DNA of 6,790 nt, from assembly GCA_934702115.1 (NCBI GenBank), contig CAKUYF010000052.1:1-6790 (forward strand), written 5' to 3'. Below, in pieces: positions 4,918 to 6,790 of the stretch; within the stretch, counting starts at the first letter, position 1, and the number at the start of each line of letters is the position of its first letter. Both the position numbers and the translations under genes were made by a program. Below the pieces are notes generated by a model, which was not told where the DNA came from, ran no database searches, and saw only the letters and a list, made by a program, of their open reading frames with translations. The DNA comes from an uncultured Eubacteriales bacterium (lineage in GTDB: Bacteria; Bacillota; Clostridia; Oscillospirales; Acutalibacteraceae).

Positions 4918-6387
4918 ATGTCTAAAGATAACAAAGGAATTATAAAACGCATCCACAACTTACTTATAAATAAAGATATATCTTGCCAAGAACTTACCAA
5001 AAAATATCTTGAAAAAATTGAGGAAAGCAATTTAAATGCATATGTGACGGTATGTAAAGAATTATCCTTAGAAATTGCCGGAAAAGTAGATAAAAAAATA
5101 AATGATGGAGAGGAAATAAGTCTTCTTGAAGGAATTCCAATGACACTTAAAGATAATATTTCTACCTCTGGAATCGAAACTACTTGCGGTTCAAAAATTC
5201 TTGAAAATTATAAGCCTATATATAATGCAACTGTTTGGGAGAACTTAAAAAAAGAAAATGCAGTAATGCTCGGAAAAACAAACATGGATGAATTTGCAAT
5301 GGGATCTTCCTGCGAAACTTCTTTTATAGGAGGAGCAAAAAATCCCCATAATTCAGATTATGTTGCGGGAGGAAGCTCCGGAGGTGTAGCATCCGCGGTA
5401 GCTGGGAATATTGCAGCTTATGGACTAGGATCAGATACAGGAGGATCTGTAAGACAGCCTTCAAGCTTTTGTGGAGTAGTTGGACTTAAACCAACTTACG
5501 GTGCTGTGTCCAGGTATGGCTTAATTGCTTATGCTTCCAGCTTAGATCAAATTGGTCCTATAGGTAAAACTGTAGAAGATGTATCAGTAGTATTTGATTT
5601 TATCGCCACTTACGATAAGAAGGACTCAACTTCTCATCCTAAAATTAATTTTAATACTCAAAGTGAGCTTAAAAAAGATTTAAAAGGATTAAAGATAGGA
5701 ATACCCAATCAGTATTACGAGGGAATAGACAAAGACATAAAAGAAACTTTGGTTTCAGCAATGAAGGTTTATGAATCAATGGGTGCAAAAGTTGAATACT
5801 TTGATCTTCCTGAAATCAAATATGCATTACCTGTATATTACATCCTAGCATGTGCGGAAGCGTCATCAAATTTGGCACGTTTTGATGGAGTAAGATATGG
5901 TTACAGAGCCCATCATTATAAGGATATAAATGAAATGATTTGCAAAACTAGAAGCGAAGGTTTTGGAAAAGAAGTTAAACGCAGAATACTTCTAGGTAAT
6001 TACGTGCTAAGTTCCGGATATTATGATGCTTATTACAAGAAAGCTCAAAATTTGAGAGGGCTAATCATAAAGGCATTTAATGAAGCTTTTAATAAGTTTG
6101 ACGTACTTTTAACTCCTACTTCTCCTGTTACGGCTTTTCCTCAAAACAAAAGCTATAATAGTCCTGAAGAGATATATTTAGCAGATATTTGCACTGTGCC
6201 TGTTAATATAGCCGGAGTACCGGCAGTTTCAGTCCCTTGTGGATTCGATTTGAATAAGCTCCCAATAGGAATGCAAATTATAGGTAACAAGTTTCAAGAG
6301 TCAAAAATCTTAAATGCTGCACATCAATTTGAAGTGTTTACAAACTATGCCTATAATAAAAATTTAGATATGGGGGTAAATCTATGA
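4918..6387 (+). CDS. gatA: Asp-tRNA(Asn)/Glu-tRNA(Gln) amidotransferase subunit A (amidase)
   Basis: A 489-residue amidase-signature protein, very near the usual GatA length of about 485. It hydrolyses glutamine and passes the ammonia to GatB, which amidates Asp or Glu on the misacylated tRNA. The Ser-cisSer-Lys triad is intact: Lys78 in PMTLKDN, cis-Ser153 in the Gly-Ser-rich GGSSGG (151-156), and nucleophile Ser177 in [11 protein letters not shown] (171-181). These correspond to Lys79, Ser154 and Ser178 of Staphylococcus aureus GatA. The usual downstream text [20 protein letters not shown] (186-205) and the C-terminal [10 protein letters not shown] and LPIGMQIIG confirm the call. The start is ATG 4918, chosen by its ribosome binding site, 61 nt after gatC. 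The stop TGA overlaps the gatB ATG by 4 nt (ATGA at 6384-6387), which suggests translational coupling and equal subunit production. Confidence 0.96.
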   Translation: MSKDNKGIIKRIHNLLINKDISCQELTKKYLEKIEESNLNAYVTVCKELSLEIAGKVDKKINDGEEISLLEGIPMTLKDNISTSGIETTCGSKILENYKPIYNATVWENLKKENAVMLGKTNMDEFAMGSSCETSFIGGAKNPHNSDYVAGGSSGGVASAVAGNIAAYGLGSDTGGSVRQPSSFCGVVGLKPTYGAVSRYGLIAYASSLDQIGPIGKTVEDVSVVFDFIATYDKKDSTSHPKINFNTQSELKKDLKGLKIGIPNQYYEGIDKDIKETLVSAMKVYESMGAKVEYFDLPEIKYALPVYYILACAEASSNLARFDGVRYGYRAHHYKDINEMICKTRSEGFGKEVKRRILLGNYVLSSGYYDAYYKKAQNLRGLIIKAFNEAFNKFDVLLTPTSPVTAFPQNKSYNSPEEIYLADICTVPVNIAGVPAVSVPCGFDLNKLPIGMQIIGNKFQESKILNAAHQFEVFTNYAYNKNLDMGVNL

Positions 6388-6790
6388 AATATGAATTGGT
6401 GGTTGGACTTGAAACACATGTTGAGCTTTCAACTAAGACAAAAATTTTTTGCAGCTGTGTAAATGGATTCGGAGCAGAACCTAACACTCATTGTTGCCCG
6501 GTATGTATTGGTCATCCTGGTACTCTACCTAAACTTAATAAAGAAGTAATTAATCTTGCTGTAAAAGCTGGATTGGTAACTAACTGCCATATAAATCTTA
6601 AGTCTAATATGGATAGAAAAAATTATGTTTATCCCGATCTTTCTAAAGCCTATCAAATTTCTCAGTATAATATTCCTATTTGTGAAAACGGGTTCGTTGA
6701 GCTTTCAAGCGGTAAAAGAATCAGAATAAATAGGATTCATATGGAAGAAGATGCCGGAAAGTTGGTTCATAAGGGAGGAGATGTGTATAT
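6384..6790 (+). CDS. gatB: Asp-tRNA(Asn)/Glu-tRNA(Gln) amidotransferase subunit B (3'-truncated by window)
   Basis: The first 135 codons of GatB, a protein of about 475 residues; the rest lies past the window end. GatB binds the misacylated tRNA, activates the Asp or Glu side chain with ATP, and amidates it with ammonia from GatA. The fragment contains [56 protein letters not shown] and [15 protein letters not shown], all typical of the cradle domain. Cys23, Cys25, Cys38 and Cys41 form the zinc-binding set found in many bacterial GatB proteins. The ATG at 6384 overlaps the gatA stop (ATGA) and is preceded by GGGGG at 6372-6376, 7 nt away and inside the gatA coding sequence. No damage is seen in the visible part. 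Confidence 0.95.
   Translation, partial: MKYELVVGLETHVELSTKTKIFCSCVNGFGAEPNTHCCPVCIGHPGTLPKLNKEVINLAVKAGLVTNCHINLKSNMDRKNYVYPDLSKAYQISQYNIPICENGFVELSSGKRIRINRIHMEEDAGKLVHKGGDVY

Overview
The window is AT-rich DNA whose gene content points to a low-GC, Gram-positive anaerobe of the Clostridia type (Bacillota). The evidence is AAGGAGG-type ribosome binding sites, TTGNNN/TATAAT promoters, a LysM/G5/M23 cell-wall hydrolase, a TrpX-type solute-binding protein and an aspS-gatC-gatA-gatB cluster. I do not assign a genus.

Layout. (1) 1-533, plus strand: the 3' part of a gene for an ABC-transporter substrate-binding protein of the TrpX/ABC_sub_bind family; its beginning lies outside the window. (2) 534-986, plus strand: a promoter, a perfect 10-bp inverted repeat at the predicted transcription start, and a small gene for a 95-residue peptide. 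The peptide has a very short double-glycine leader and a His/Gly/Pro-rich tail built on a tetrapeptide repeat. It is the least explained item here. (3) 1006-1039: a perfect 11-bp hairpin shared by two converging genes. (4) 1049-2422, minus strand: a membrane-anchored M23 metallopeptidase with LysM and G5 domains. (5) 2423-2802: a divergent control region with a promoter for the peptidase and one or two promoters for the aspS operon, plus several short hairpins. (6) 2803-6790, plus strand: aspS, gatC, gatA and the first 135 codons of gatB, tightly packed and reading together.

The last block is one functional unit. AspRS charges tRNA with aspartate, and the GatCAB amidotransferase converts misacylated Asp-tRNA(Asn), and usually Glu-tRNA(Gln), to the amidated forms. 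Two features of this AspRS, a Asp-His-Gly-Gly stretch in the anticodon-binding fold and a Ser-Pro-Gly-Glu-Phe-Tyr motif 2, resemble non-discriminating enzymes as I recall them. The operon may therefore hold most of an indirect Asn-tRNA(Asn) pathway. The other genes (solute-binding protein, GG-leader peptide, peptidase) each appear to be separately controlled.

No tRNA, rRNA, CRISPR array, insertion sequence or T-box leader was recognised.
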